Positions 10,828 to 21,578 are shown, numbered from the stretch's first letter. The stretch: DNA of 64,000 nt from Tupaia tana (GCA_026018925.1 JAKSZU010000005.1:18772779-18836778); one strand, 5' to 3'. Notes: a model not told the origin generated them from the letters alone. Numbers and translations: made by a program.

Positions 10828-12512
10828 AGAGGCTGCAGCAGCGGAGGCAGCGCTCCAACTCGCTCCTCGCCCCGGGCTCCGCCCTGGAGCCGGAGAGCGC
10901 CTCCGCCTGCGGCCAGGCCCGGACTCCAGCCTCCCCGGGCCCCTCGGCGCAGCGCGCTCTCCCAGGGGCGGCACAGGCACCCAGAGCGGAACTCCAAGAC
11001 GCGCGGCAAGCTCGGCAAAAAGAAGGGCTACAGTGTGAACGACGAGAAGGCTGAGGGCGCGGGCACAGAAGAAGAGGGGACCCCGAAGGAGAACGAACCC
11101 CAGGCGACCGCCGACACCGCCGACCGAGGAGAGCAAGGACTAGAAGCCCGACCAGGAGGTCCCGGACGCCGAGACCAAGGCCAAAGACAAGGAAGGCGAG
11201 AAAGACGCGGCCGCGGCCAAGGAGGAGGCCCGCAAGACCGAGCCCGAGAAGACCGAGGCCAAGGCCGAGGTCCCCAAGGCCCCCGAGCAGGAGAAGCGGC
11301 CGCGCCCGTCTCCGCTGCGGGCAGCGAGGCCCCCAGAGCGCCCGAGGCCGCCCAGGCGGAGGCGGCCCCCGACCCGGGCGACGACCAGAGCAAGGAGTTA
11401 GGGGAACCCAAAAAGACTGAGGCTCCCGCCTCGCCCGGCGCTCAGGAGACGAAACCGACGGAGCCCCAGCGTCAGACTCAAAACCTAGCAGCACGGAGGC
11501 GGCGACCTCCTCCAAGGAGACCCCGGCAGCCACGGAAGCCCCTAGTTCTACACCGAAGGCCCAGGCCCCTGCAGCCCCCGCAGAGGAGCTCAAACCCGCC
11601 AAGGCCCGGCAGCTAATTCCGAACAGAGTAAAGAGGACAGCCTATGGAAACATAACACCACTTACAAAGCAGCCTTCTCTCCCTCCTCTCTCTCTCTCTC
11701 CTTTCTCCTATCTCTCTGTCCTATACGAACTTGTTTCAAATTGCAATTGCAAGTAACGATATGTATTGCCCAAGGAAAATAAAAAAGGATGTTGACCCAT
11801 CAAGGGAGGGAGGGGGTGGGTACAATCCAAACAGTATTTCAGTGGGGAAATAGCTAATATACCTTCATTCAACTTTACCAATAAGTCCTGGATTTTAAGG
11901 AGCAGTGTCTGAAAGTCCAGCACCTCGTTTGTACCTGGGTCGCTGTCACACGCACCCCACTACTAAGATCCGAATGAATCCCTTTTCTTCTGCCCTGGGG
12001 TTGGGAGCCATGCGTTTGATTCTGCTCACAGGGCCTGTGCCAAGTCAATCAGATCTTTATGAAAGCAGTATCTTCTGTGTTTTCTTTTTAATTTACAGCC
12101 TTTCTTATTTTGATAGTTTTGTAATGTTGTGGATGAATGCCAACTTCCAGACAGAGCCCACTTAGCTTGTCCACAGGTATCTTGATGCCAAGCCTCCATT
12201 CTTCCTCTCCAGATATTTTTGGGAATGACAAACATTGTCTCATCCTACTTAGCCTACCTAGATTTCTCATGACTAGTTAATGCATGTCAGTGGTTGGGTG
12301 CACCTGTAGTTCTGTTTATTGGTCAGTGGAAATGGGGGGGGAAAAAGTCTGCATTCATTGCAGTTCCAGTTTCTCTTCCATTCTGTGTCAGAGACACCAA
12401 CACTCCACTCATTGGAAAATGGAAAAAAAAAAAGTACAATGGATGCATTGAAATTATATGTAATTGTATAAATGGTGCAACAGTAATAAAGTTAATTAAA
12501 ATTTTAAAAAAA
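10828..12512 (+). pseudogene. BASP1: BASP1 processed pseudogene
   Basis: Intronless copy of the brain acid-soluble protein 1 (CAP-23/NAP-22) mRNA, a myristoylated membrane-associated growth-cone protein. It runs from GC-rich 5'UTR through the coding region and full 3'UTR to AATAAAGTTAATTAAAATTT and an A/G-rich tail. The coding start is at ~10999, where ATG has become ACG and the myristoylated Gly is Arg. KLGKKKGYSVNDEKAEG follows, with the usual KKKK basic run shortened. Frames then shift repeatedly, so the long overlapping ORFs at 10789-11616 are not the BASP1 protein. EEEGTPKENEPQA, KTEAPASPGAQETK and AANSEQ remain readable in different frames. The stop is also altered. Parent genes are GC-rich, which explains this second CpG peak. 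Not expected to be functional. Confidence 0.93.
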
Positions 12513-12580
12513 GAAAGAAAAGAAAGGAAGAGAGAAGAGAAAAAAGAAAGAAAAGAAAAGAAAAGAGAAGAAAAGAAACC
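12513..12580 (+). repeat. A/G-rich tail of the BASP1 retrocopy
   Basis: AAAAAAAGAAAGAAAAG.. is a purine-rich simple repeat that probably grew from the original poly(A) tail. Confidence 0.8.
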
Positions 12581-12811
12581 CAGACACCAGATTGAACATG
12601 CCGGTCCTCCATCACCTTCTGCTGAGTAAGTGTCCACAGGCTGGTGCTCACTCGTTCCTGACTGCCGGCGGGTGCCGATGACCTGAAGCTGCATCACCAG
12701 CTGACCATGAATAAAGGAAATGACATGCTCTTGCCACTGAGCTTCACTTTTGGGCCCCAGCAGAGTTTTGTTAAAACTGTATGTCAGGTCTAAATCCACC
12801 TCCTGTCACTG

Positions 12812-13088
12812 CTTTCCTTTCTCTTTTCTCTTTTTCTTTATTTGTCAGAGGGTGTATGTGCCTGCCAGAGAGAGAAAAAGAGAGAGAGAAGAAAAGCAAG
12901 AAAGCATTTTCCATGGGGCATTGCCCTGCCATGATCTCTTCTCTGCCATCTCTCTCTTCTTTGGAGATTTTGGGCAAGCATGTGCACACACCTGGCTTGT
13001 TTCTAAAGCTGCCAGGCCCGGAACTTGAATGGTGCAATTAGCCATGTGGGATCCAGCTGCCCCAACCACCAAGCCATAGGCTGGCCCA
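12812..13088 (-). mobile_element. tRNA-SINE type B
   Basis: TTTGTCAGAGGGTGTATGTG..GGGATCCAGCTGCCCCAACC..CATAGGCTGGCCC; flanked by near-identical CTGCTTT-CTT. Confidence 0.85.
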
Positions 13089-13681
13089 CATCCCTGCTTT
13101 TCTTGGCTACCAATTAGACTGCAGTTCATGCTAGTCAGCAGCATAGCCTTCAGTAGCATGCCCTGGTCCAATGCCTCCTGACATCCACTGGAATTTCTGC
13201 TTTGTGATCTGCAGATTCCTCATATCTCCCATCTCTTTTCCCAATATTCTCCCACCTCTCTGCTTTCACAGAAAACTGGCCATTTTCGAAGAAGCTGTTT
13301 CCCTTGAAACCCTCTCAGGTAAAGGTTATTTTTTCCCTCACAGCTCAGAGACTTCTTAGTCAGGAGAAAGAGTTGGTAGTTTCTCCCTGACTTTTTCACT
13401 CTTTCAAACCTTCTGTCGCTATGAATCTCATACATCTGGCATATCCCTTCTCAGTCCTCTTCTAACTTCTCCTTGTTCTTCCTTAGTCCTGGACACCTGG
13501 CTCACGGTGTACTCTCCACTTATTTCAGTGACTTCAAACCTATTTCAAATGCATCCAAATACATTTCAAACCCATTCCCCTTTCCATGGTCCTTCAGACC
13601 ATGCCCATAATCAAACCCTGTACCTTATTACCAACTCAAAGTAACTACTTTCATCATCACTAACTCAAAAAAGCCTACTCT
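13089..13681. other. Pyrimidine-rich unique or very old repeat sequence
   Basis: Composition and phrases such as CTTAGTCCTGGACACC resemble decayed L2 LINE ORF2 in + orientation, but no segment is long enough to be sure. Confidence 0.35.
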
Positions 13682-13950
13682 TGGGCCAGCTCTGTGGCCT
13701 GGTGGTTAAGGCAACCAGATCCCACATGCTGACCCTGTAGTTCTAGCCCTGGACCTGGTGTCTTCAGAAACACACTGGATGCATGTGTGCTCACAGGCTC
13801 CAAAATCCCAATAGGATTGCGAAATGGAGGAGAATGGACTGCAGTGTGACTATTCACCATGAGAAATGCTTTGTTCTTCTCCCTTTCTGTCTCTCCATCT
13901 GTCTCTGGTAAGCACATAGGCCCTTTAGCAAAATTTAACAAAAAACGAAA
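13682..13950 (+). mobile_element. tRNA-SINE type B
   Basis: TTGGGCCAGCTCTGTGGCCT head, GGTGTCTTCAGAAACACACT middle, CT block. Target duplication CCTACTCT on both sides. Confidence 0.87.
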
Positions 13951-14164
13951 AACCTACTCTAGTTTGCTGAAGTAACCCTATTGCAAATGTTCTTTAAACC
14001 TCATCAGTACTTCTAATCTGCATCCTCTACCTTCTTCCTCTTCACTAATCTTGTTCATCTCAGTTCCTTTATTATTTATATTAAATTTCCTGTCTACTAT
14101 TCCAATCCCCTTTCCTATTTGTCCCTTATTGACAACTGCCCAACACCTCTCTGCCATTTGCCTT

Positions 14165-14426
14165 TTCTTTTGTTTCTTTTTCTTTTTTTAATTTGCCAGG
14201 TGATGTGTACACTTGCCAGAGAAGGAGGGAGAGCAAGAAAAAGCGCCTCTCCCAGTGGAGCATGGTCATACCACAATCCCTTTTTCTCCATTATTCCATC
14301 CTGCTGGGATTTTGAGCATGGATACATGGATGCCTGGTATATTTTTCAAGTTGATAGGACCAGTCTATGCAATTAGCTATGCAGGATCCGGCTGGCTTTA
14401 TTACCAGGCTGTGGAGCCAGCCCTGC
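14165..14426 (-). mobile_element. tRNA-SINE type B
   Basis: TTTGCCAGGTGATGTGTACA..GCAGGATCCGGCTGGCTTTA..TGTGGAGCCAGCCC; flanks CTGCCATTTGCC and CTGCCGTTTCC. Confidence 0.83.
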
Positions 14427-14592
14427 CGTTTCCATGTCTGTACTTGATGAAGGTTCGGTGGAGAAAATGGGGCTCTGAGCGTATCAGCTGACAAAGCAGA
14501 CAAGCACCACTCTAAATTCACAATACCCAGTGCCAACTAAGCAACTGAACTTCCTGTATTTCTCTAGTTAACATGCCGTCCTCTGTGTATTC

Positions 14593-14674
14593 TATTGGGT
14601 TGTCAGAAAAGTCATGACACATTTTTGCATAGAAAACAAAAAAAATACAAACGGACTTTTCTGATTACCTAATA
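14593..14674. mobile_element. 82-bp palindromic MITE (TA target), copy 1
   Basis: TATTGGGTTGTCAGAAAAGT at the left, ACTTTTCTGATTACCTAATA at the right. TA at each end suits a Tc1/mariner-type insertion. Confidence 0.82.
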
Positions 14675-14689
14675 GATCTCTGCTTTTCT

Positions 14690-15180
14690 CAAACCCTGGA
14701 CCCTACTCTACACTCCTTCCTCTCAATCATCTCTCCTCCATCCTCAATGTCTTTTTACTCGTATATTTCCATTAGCAATAAAACATGTTCTGATATCTTT
14801 TATCTTAAAAAACCAACCAGAAAAAAAATTCTCCTGGGGCTCTCTTGCCATCTACCATTGCATTACCTTTCTCTTCTAATGTGCAGCCAGGCTTCTTAAA
14901 TTTCAATATCCAGTCACTAGTTCACCCCCAATTATGAGTCAAGCCACTACAGTCAGGCTTCTATGCCGCCATTTCATTGATAGAGTGTCTGCTAAACCAA
15001 CAGTGGTCTTCACATTACTAAACACGGTCAAATGTCTTCGGTTCAACTTTTTTGAGCACTCATCAACATTCAATATAGTCATCCACACCCTCTCTTTTGA
15101 TCAATTTTCTTCCATTAGCTTCTATTACTTTCATTTTCATGGTTTTGCTCTAATATGCCAGACCATTAAACAGAAACATT
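14690..15180 (+). mobile_element. Possible old L2 LINE fragment
   Basis: Pyrimidine-rich text (CTCCTTCCTCTCAATCATCT, GGGGCTCTCTTGCCATCTAC) resembles L2 ORF2 coding strand but is strongly decayed. Confidence 0.35.
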
Positions 15181-15211
15181 AGGGGCTCGTCTACAAAATG
15201 TTAATTTTTTT

Positions 15212-15376
15212 CTAATTAATTAATTAATTAATTAAAAATTTGCTTTAGGGCATATGTGCTCACCAGAGAGAAACAGAGACAGAAAAAGTGAGAAAGCAAG
15301 CTACCAGGTTGACTTTGACCACAGTTGGCCTTGTGGGAGTCCAGCGCCTTAACCACCACGCCACCTGCTGGCCCCA
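15212..15376 (-). mobile_element. tRNA-SINE type C
   Basis: (TTAA)n tail, GGGCATATGTGCTCACCAGA..GTGGGAGTCCAGCGCCTTAA..CCACCTGCTGGCCCC. Confidence 0.88.
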
Positions 15377-15600
15377 AAATCTTTATTTTGAAATTTTCAT
15401 TGCTTTTAAGTTTATGTATTCATTTCTTCTGTGAGTGAGACCCCGACAGGGTCATGATGATACGATTCACCCCAGATCACAGGCACACATGCCTAGCATA
15501 CTCAACAAAGTCTCTGGATACACACCTGAACCCTTCCCATGTGGGTCACTATCACAGAATTGTGCTACCACCAGCCTCTACAAAATATTATTATTTTCAA
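15377..15600 (-). mobile_element. tRNA-SINE type D
   Basis: GACCCCGACAGGGTCATGAT..CCTGAACCCTTCCCATGTGG..GTCACTATCACAGAATTGTG; the reverse of the 4740 copy layout. Confidence 0.6.
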
Positions 15601-15689
15601 GGTTCAGTTCTAGGTTTTTATCCCCTTTGTCCTTCCACACCCACCTCCCTTGCAAGCAATTTCACTCACTCCAGGGCTGCAAATCCATC

Positions 15690-15965
15690 TGTTTCAGGAA
15701 CAAGTGAATCCCAAATGTGTATCTCCAGATGGAATCTCCACTCTGAGCTTTACATTTTTATATAGGGTTGCCTACTCATTCTCTCTATTTGCATAATTTA
15801 CAGGCATCTGAAACTCGACATATTCAAAATTAAACTGAGTTTCTCTTTCAGGTCTGTCCTCGAATGTTCTTCATATTAATAACTGGCACTAGCTTTTATC
15901 CCATTACTTGAGCCAAACTTGGGATTCATGCTTGCTGCTTACAGCTAACTCATGACTAACTCTGC
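15690..15965 (+). mobile_element. L2 LINE ORF2 fragment
   Basis: AATCCCAAATGTGTATCTCC, GGCATCTGAAACTCGACATA and AAACTTGGGATTCATGCTTG follow the order of the L2 ORF2 coding strand. Confidence 0.65.
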
Positions 15966-15984
15966 ATGTACTTAATTACAAGTC

Positions 15985-16080
15985 CTGATAATTCATTCAA
16001 TAAATAATTATTGAGCGCCAACCATTTTCAGGCACTTTCTAATTACTAGAGATACAGTCTAAAACACACAAAAATTCCTG
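15985..16080 (-). mobile_element. L2 3'-end fragment
   Basis: ATTCAATAAATAATTATTGA then GCGCCAACC..TTTCAGGCAC..GAGATACAGT matches the antisense L2 3' end. Confidence 0.65.
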
Positions 16081-16196
16081 TTCTCTCTCTCTTTTGTTTT
16101 AGTAATACAAACTATGTAATCCTATAGTTTGTCTGCCAGTCATAGGCATGTGTTCAATAGATGTTAGCTACATTACAGTATTTAAGATATTGTAAG

Positions 16197-16427
16197 GACC
16201 AGCAGGTGGCATAATGGCTATGTCATTGGACTCCCATGTAGTCAACCACAGTTCGAGTCTTGGACCCAGTGGCTTAAACTCACATCGGGCACGTGTGCAT
16301 GCATGCCCAAGATCCCAAGAGGAGAATGAAGGAGAAGGGATTGCAGCGTGGTCACCCCCCTGGGGGGTGATTTACCACTTTCTGTCTCTGTCTCTCTCTG
16401 TCTTTCTGGTACGCACATGCGCCCTGT

Positions 16428-16467
<40 letters not shown>
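16197..16467 (+). mobile_element. tRNA-SINE type A with long A-tail
   Basis: GGACCAGCAGGTGGCATAAT head, CCTGTAGC and ~37 A. Target duplication AGATATTGTAA (16186 and 16467). Confidence 0.92.
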
Positions 16468-16469
<2 letters not shown>

Positions 16470-16599
16470 TATTGTAATGGTGGCCCTGCCTTGGAGGTGC
16501 AGTTGATATTATACTGAAGGGCAGTTCTAGAAGCCACATAGCTGACTGCAAGTTTGTGGAAAAAGAAAGAAGCAAAACATTGTAGGGCCACAAACATGG

Positions 16600-16750
16600 A
16601 AAATTATCTGTTGATGATAATGTATATGATAATACCTTTAACTAGACTAATATACAGTGTATTCATGCTGGGAAAATTCATTTTATAAACTGTAATGATA
16701 TATAGTGATTGAATGTATAATAAGTAAATAAACTATGAAAAAAAAAAATC
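16600..16750 (+). mobile_element. A-tailed retroposed 3' end, unidentified
   Basis: AT-rich stretch ending AAGTAAATAAACTATG and ten or more A, like the 3' end of a polyadenylated retroposon; parent not recognised. Confidence 0.4.
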
Positions 16751-17139
16751 CTCTGCTTGGTAGACCTGGAACATAACAGGCATGTATATTCTTGTCCACT
16801 CCAACCTTCTGACAAATTGGAGGGCTAGGGAAAGGGAATTATGGCATGACCAGACCTATTGAATATATTTTCCCTCCCTTTCTTTCTCTCGTGCATATGC
16901 ACATGCTCCTTACCATAAATAAAATGAACTTTTAAAAAATAAGTAAAATGGAGATGACTGACTGCTCCCTGGCTAAATAACTGTTTAAAGAGTAACCAAG
17001 TTGATAGGAACTCAAATTCATTTCCAGTTAAGAAAAATTGAGAGGACTAGAACATTATAGCTGATAAACTGAAAGAGATCATAAAAATTGTCTCTGCATA
17101 TCGAAGTGCAATACTATAAAAGAATGGCTCTGCAGTGTT

Positions 17140-17222
17140 CGCTAATTAACTCAACAAATATTTACTGAGCATCTGCTATGAGCTGGGCACTGTAGCTAGA
17201 TATCATCAAGAACTGTGTTGCG
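17140..17222 (-). mobile_element. L2 3'-end fragment
   Basis: CTCAACAAATATTTACTGAG, CATCTGCTATGAGCTGGGCA match the antisense L2 3' terminus. Confidence 0.65.
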
Positions 17223-17237
17223 GGGAGGCAAGGGAAG

Positions 17238-17545
17238 TTGTGTTTTGCTCCTGTGGTCTGGTGGTTAAGGGAATTGGATTCCACCTGGCCAAAAGGTTTG
17301 AGTTCCAGACCCAGCAGCTTAAAAAATACACTACATGCATCACTAAAACACAATGCTCTGTGAAGCAATCCCACAAGGAAAGGTTCCGCATTAAAATCCG
17401 GAGACTTCCCCCGGCTCCAGATCATGGGACTGGTTCAAGGCCGGGGGTAGACCATGATGTTGGGCCCCTGTTGGAAATGCTGTCTTTCTCTCTTTCTTTC
17501 CCTGTTTCTCTCACTCATGGAAGAAATAAAGAAAGAGGTGAAAAA
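17238..17545 (+). mobile_element. Composite: type B SINE head joined to type D body
   Basis: 17238-17335 is a type B tRNA head (CTGTGGTCTGGTGGTTAAGG..GAGTTCCAGACCCAGCAGCT). From ~17350 it continues as type D (GCTCTGTGAAGC.. to CATGGAAGAAATAAAG). Either D inserted and lost its head, or a template switch occurred. Confidence 0.6.
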
Positions 17546-17932
17546 TGAAAAACTTGTTTTAAAATATTTCCCTACTTGTAGGCTAACAAGCCCCCCACAG
17601 TTTCATGAAAATTAGCAAAAAACACCTGGGCTGGACACGAAGAACTTTATTATACTCGGAAAACAGACTGAGCTTCATAGTCCCTCCATCTTATCTCCCA
17701 AGTCCCACGGGGGCAGCCAAGGTGGATGCTGCAAATGTGACTGGTTTGTGTTATATCTGAAGACCCTAAGCTTAGAAAATTCCAGTGTATTACACTTGAC
17801 TGCAGACTAACATGTCCATTCTTCACCGCAGAGGGCAACATTATTATAGTGAACAACAACAAACTTGCCTTTTGCCTTGGGAGACAATTATCTCAGCCTT
17901 CCCTGCATCCTTGAAAAGATAGGTGTCATCTC
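17546..17932. other. Unique intergenic sequence
   Basis: No gene or clear repeat; ACCCTAAGC and CCCACGGGGGCAGCC motifs have no assigned role. Confidence 0.4.
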
Positions 17933-18200
17933 GGGACCAGCAGTTAGCGTAATGGCTATGTCGCTGGACTCCCATGTAGCTGACCATGGTTTGAGTCCCG
18001 GACCCGGTGGCTTAAACTCACGCTGGGTACGTGTACATGCGTGCCCAGGATCCCTGGAGGAGAAGGGATTGCGGCATGGCCTTCTTCCCTGGGGGCGGGG
18101 TGATTTCTCGCTTTCTATGTCTCTATGTCTCTCTGTCTTTCTGGCGAGCACACGCGCCCTATAGCAAAAATCTCTCAAAAAAAAAAAAAAAAAACAAACA
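17933..18200 (+). mobile_element. tRNA-SINE type A
   Basis: GGGACCAGCAGTTAGCGTAA head, CTATAGCAAAAATCTCTC, A-tail. Perfect target duplication AGGTGTCATCTC. Confidence 0.94.
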
Positions 18201-18249
18201 GGTGTCATCTCTATGATGACAAAACCAACAGTTTATGCACAAAGACATG

Positions 18250-18371
18250 AGGGGACTTCAAAAAATTTTTGGAAATTGGAATTAAGTACAAGTTTATTTG
18301 GTGCAAAAATTTTTGAAATCCACGCCCAGTTTTTTCATAATTCTCATTTTCCGTGAACTTTTTGAAAGCTA
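18250..18371. mobile_element. ~123-bp inverted-repeat MITE, copy 1
   Basis: GGGGACTTCAAAAAATTTTT at one end and GTGAACTTTTTGAAAGCT at the other. The middle, GTTTATTTGGTGCAAAAATT, is shared with 24156-24279. Mariner-like by structure. Confidence 0.75.
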
Positions 18372-18775
18372 TCTGCATGTATGTGCATGCACACATGGCA
18401 GACCTGGAGAAAGGCTGATTATTCATTCAGTCTAGGGTCTAAAGGTAGGCAATGGCAGGATCCCCTCTTCCTTAGAGGATCTTAGTCTTTTTTTCTCTTG
18501 AGGCCTTCTACTGATTAGATGAGGCCCACCCACATTATGGAGGGTAATCTGTTACTGATGTAGCAGTTAATCACATTTGAAATAGACTTTCACAGAGAGA
18601 TCTAGACTGGTGCTTGCCCCAAAACTGGGTACCAAAGACTAGCTCAGCAACACACACAATGGACCATCACAATAGTCCGGAACAAAGGCAATTAGCTCTT
18701 CTGCTCACACGATATGGGAAAGATCAAGACACCCAGGGAGAATTGTCTCCCATTTTTAAAGTCAGTTTATCTATT

Positions 18776-18906
18776 GGGACCAGCAGTTGGCATAATGGCT
18801 ATGTCGCTGGACTCCCATGTGGTCCACCGCGGTTTGAGTCGGACACGGTGGCTTAAATTCACATGGGCGCGTGTGTGTGCGTGCCCAAGATTCCCAAGAG
18901 GAGAAT
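18776..18906 (+). mobile_element. tRNA-SINE type A, 3'-truncated
   Basis: Full tRNA head (GGGACCAGCAGTTGGCATAA) to AAGATTCCCAAGAGGAGAAT, then broken off where an antisense type D element begins. Confidence 0.85.
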
Positions 18907-19103
18907 AAAATTCAATTCATTGATTATCTGTGAGAGAGTCCCCAAACAAGGGGCACTGCGATTAGTGCAATCCAGCTGGGATTAGGGGCACTTGGGTGCC
19001 AAGGGAGGTCCTGGGAGGTCCTAGAACTGAAACGCTACATTTGAACCCAGGAACTTCCCATGTGGGCCCGGGTGCAACACCTCTGTACCACCACTTCGTT
19101 ATT
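18907..19103 (-). mobile_element. tRNA-SINE type D
   Basis: AGTCCCCAAACAAGGGGCAC..TTTGAACCCAGGAACTTCCC..GTGGGCCCGGGTGCAACACC..TACCACCAC. Confidence 0.65.
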
Positions 19104-19113
19104 AATTACTGAT

Positions 19114-19388
19114 TTTTTTTTTTTTTTTTTTTTTGGAGAGGTTTTTGCTATAGGGCGTGTACGCTCGCCAGACAGATAGAGAGAGACATAGAGACAGAAA
19201 GCGAGAAATCATCCCCCAGGGTGGATGGCCACACCGCAATCCCTTCTCCTCCATTCTCCTCTCAGGATCTTGGGCACGCACGCACACGTGCCCGGCGTGA
19301 GTTTTAAGCCACCAGGTCCGGGACGCGAACCGCGGTCGACTACGTAGGAGTCCAGCGACATAGCCATTACGCTAACTGCTGGTTCCCT
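19114..19388 (-). mobile_element. tRNA-SINE type A
   Basis: T-run, GGAGAGGTTTTTGCTATAGG.. to CTAACTGCTGGTTCCC. Target duplication TTAATTACTGATTTTT-A. CpGs largely retained, so young. Confidence 0.94.
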
Positions 19389-19419
19389 TAATTACTGATT
19401 TTTAAATTCCATTTGTTAT

Positions 19420-19548
19420 TACCATTTTTTAACTTGACCAGACTGAGACCGAAAGAGAAAGCGAGAAACCAAGCTGCCAGGTCTGGGACTGGGTCTCATA
19501 GCATGTGGGAATCCAGCAACCGCAACCTGGCCACCAGGCGGCCTGCAC
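19420..19548 (-). mobile_element. tRNA-SINE type C
   Basis: TTGACCAGACTGAGACCGAA..GTGGGAATCCAGCAACCG..CCAGGCGGCCTG. Confidence 0.75.
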
Positions 19549-19555
19549 CTACATC

Positions 19556-19599
<44 letters not shown>
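19556..19599. repeat. (TTAG)n microsatellite
   Basis: Eleven TTAG units between the upstream target copy (CCTACATCGTTA) and the T-rich tail of the next SINE. Confidence 0.95.
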
Positions 19600-19845
19600 T
19601 TTTTATTATTTTTTTTTTTGAGAGGTTTTTGCTATAGGGCGCATGGGCTCGCCAGAAAGCGACGGAGAAAGAAAGCGAGAAATCACCCCCGCCGCAATCC
19701 CTTCTCCATTCTCCTCTGGAGATCTTGGGCACGCATGCACACGTGCCTGGCGTGAGTATAAGCCACCGGGTCCGGAAATGGAATCACGGTCGACTACATG
19801 GGAGTCCAGCGATATAGCCGTTACGCTAACTGCCCGTCCCCTACA
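19600..19845 (-). mobile_element. tRNA-SINE type A
   Basis: GAGAGGTTTTTGCTATAGGG.. to ACGCTAACTGCCCGTCCC, target duplication CCTACATCGTTA at 19549 and 19841. Internal ~20-bp deletion around the CCCC palindrome. Confidence 0.9.
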
Positions 19846-20029
19846 TCGTTATTTAAAACAAACAAACAAAAAACACTAATTACTGGTGTCTTTAGACATC
19901 TCATTTACCTTTAAATCTTAAGGCAAAAATTCAACGTGAAATTCAAGAATTCTGAATTTAAGTCCTCATTCACATTGCATTTACTAAGCTTTTCAATGAC
20001 CAAGGTCCTAGCAATGGCTCAAGGGCGCC

Positions 20030-20900
20030 TGCCCTTTAAGGTGCCCGCCAGCTTAGTGAAGGCGGCCGACAGGAAAGCACGAAGAGCTACAGAAAAGGTG
20101 TGCACAGGGCGCTGCGGAACACATCGCGCAGACAGGAGACGGGGAAGAGTTTGGACTTCCTAGACAGGTACCACCCGACAGTCATTTCAAAGGGTAACCA
20201 AGGGAATGAGCAGCTTTTTCAAAGCGGGCGTCCAGGCTCGCGAGATTAGTGCAGCGGCTATGGGAGTTCATCTCAGCGGTACCCTGGGTATCGCGTGGGT
20301 AATGTTTGCAGGATGAACTCGTCAGGATTTCTAACACCTTGCGGACAGCCTCTGGGCGGTCGGGTTCCCTACCGCTCCTCCGCCGAACCTCCTCCACAGC
20401 TCTTCCCTGACCCCTCCCCGCAGCTCCCCCATCGCGTTTCCGGCTCCGCCCGCCCCGGCGCGGAGGACTGTGGGAGCAGCTTCCTTGGATTCCGCGCTTG
20501 GCAACGGCTTGGGCGCCGCGCTCTGGCTGGCGAAGGCGGTTAGGTTCGCGCAAACCGCCGCGTCTTCCCAGATCTCGACTCGCTGTTGCCCCGCTCCCCT
20601 CAGCGCTAGGTAGGAGAAGGGCCCGGGGCCGAGCTCCTCGGGGCCCCTCGCAGCCGCGCCCCCGCCGCGTCCCGCGCTCCGATCCGGGTCTGGGGCCTTC
20701 CGCCGCGCAGTCGCGGCCGCCAGCTGCTGGCCCACGGCCAGTGGGCGTCTGCGGAGGGACTGCGCGGAGTCAGAGCGCTCCTCCCGTGCTCTCCCACTGC
20801 GGCCGAAAGCGTCCGTGGGCTCCGAGACGCGGGCGCTGGTTCCCGGGCATGGTGTCCGTAGCCAGTACGCTTCGTTATTGCTGCTTCTACCGGGAATGAG
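20030..20900 (+). promoter_or_regulatory. IFT88: CpG island, inferred IFT88 promoter and non-coding exon 1
   Basis: This is the only long GC- and CpG-rich unique stretch besides the BASP1 pseudogene, and it sits ~5 kb upstream of the first coding exon of a housekeeping-type ciliary gene. It contains GC-box-like runs, an inverted repeat GGCGGTT/AACCGCC (20535-20559) flanking TTCGCGC, an E2F-like core, and two RFX X-box half-sites: GGCAAC at 20500 and GTTGCC at 20585. A plausible first splice donor, CTAG|gtagga, ends an exon at 20609. ORFs on both strands here are GC-driven. Assignment as promoter is inference from position and composition. Confidence 0.75.
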
Positions 20901-21267
20901 CATTGCTGTGCGGCTTGGGGTGGCTGCCCCACTCCACAATCATCTTCACGACGAAACTCACCCAGTTAGACCTTTGCACCAGCTCTCGAATTTCACAGCA
21001 CATTCGGCGAACATTCCTTTCTATTTTTCATGTTAGGTCAAACTTTTGGAATTGCCAAAACTTATGGCGAAAGTACACAACAGAATGCGTAAATCATGTA
21101 CTTAGCCTCCCAAAGGTGAAAAGCATCGAAGGCGAGAAGTAGTTTTCCTATAACCCTGAGCCTATAACGTTTCATGTACTCTTGTCAGGCTGATTTTCCA
21201 TTTGTGAACTTTTGAGGCACCTTGTAAGTAGACCTCCTATTATTGCAGAACATTTAAAAAATAACGT
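20901..21267. other. Unique sequence downstream of CpG island
   Basis: CATGTTAG|GTCAAACTTTTGGA near 21035 could be the acceptor of a second non-coding exon but this is not testable here. Confidence 0.3.
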
Positions 21268-21558
21268 TCAGGCCAGCAGATGGCGTAGCGGTTACCTTAC
21301 TGGACTCCCACTTGGCGGGCTGGGGTTCCTGGTCCTGACCTGGTGACTTGAAACTCATGCTTAGTCGTGTGCCTGCCTGTCCACGATCCCGGGAAGAGAA
21401 TGGAAGGGAAGGGATTGCAGAGTGGTATCCCTCCCGGGGGGATAATTTCTCACTTTCCCTCTCACTGTCTCTGTCTCTCTCTCTCTCTCCAGTGAGTACG
21501 TTTGCCCTAAGGCAAAAACCTCTACACCCACCCACCCCCCCCAAAAAAAAAAAACCCC
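21268..21558 (+). mobile_element. tRNA-SINE type A
   Basis: AGGCCAGCAGATGGCGTAGC head to CCTAAGGCAAAAACCTCT and a C/A-rich tail. Confidence 0.83.
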
Positions 21559-21578
21559 TTTCATATTAAAAAAGGTTT

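Noticed and set aside
10789..11616. 275-codon + ORF and 268-codon minus ORF
   Set aside because: GC-rich BASP1 retrocopy with mixed frames; the recognisable BASP1 peptides switch frame, and the start codon is lost.
20331..20939. 202-codon minus-strand ORF in the CpG island as a divergent gene
   Set aside because: GC-rich sequence yields long ORFs on both strands; no recognisable protein or splice structure.
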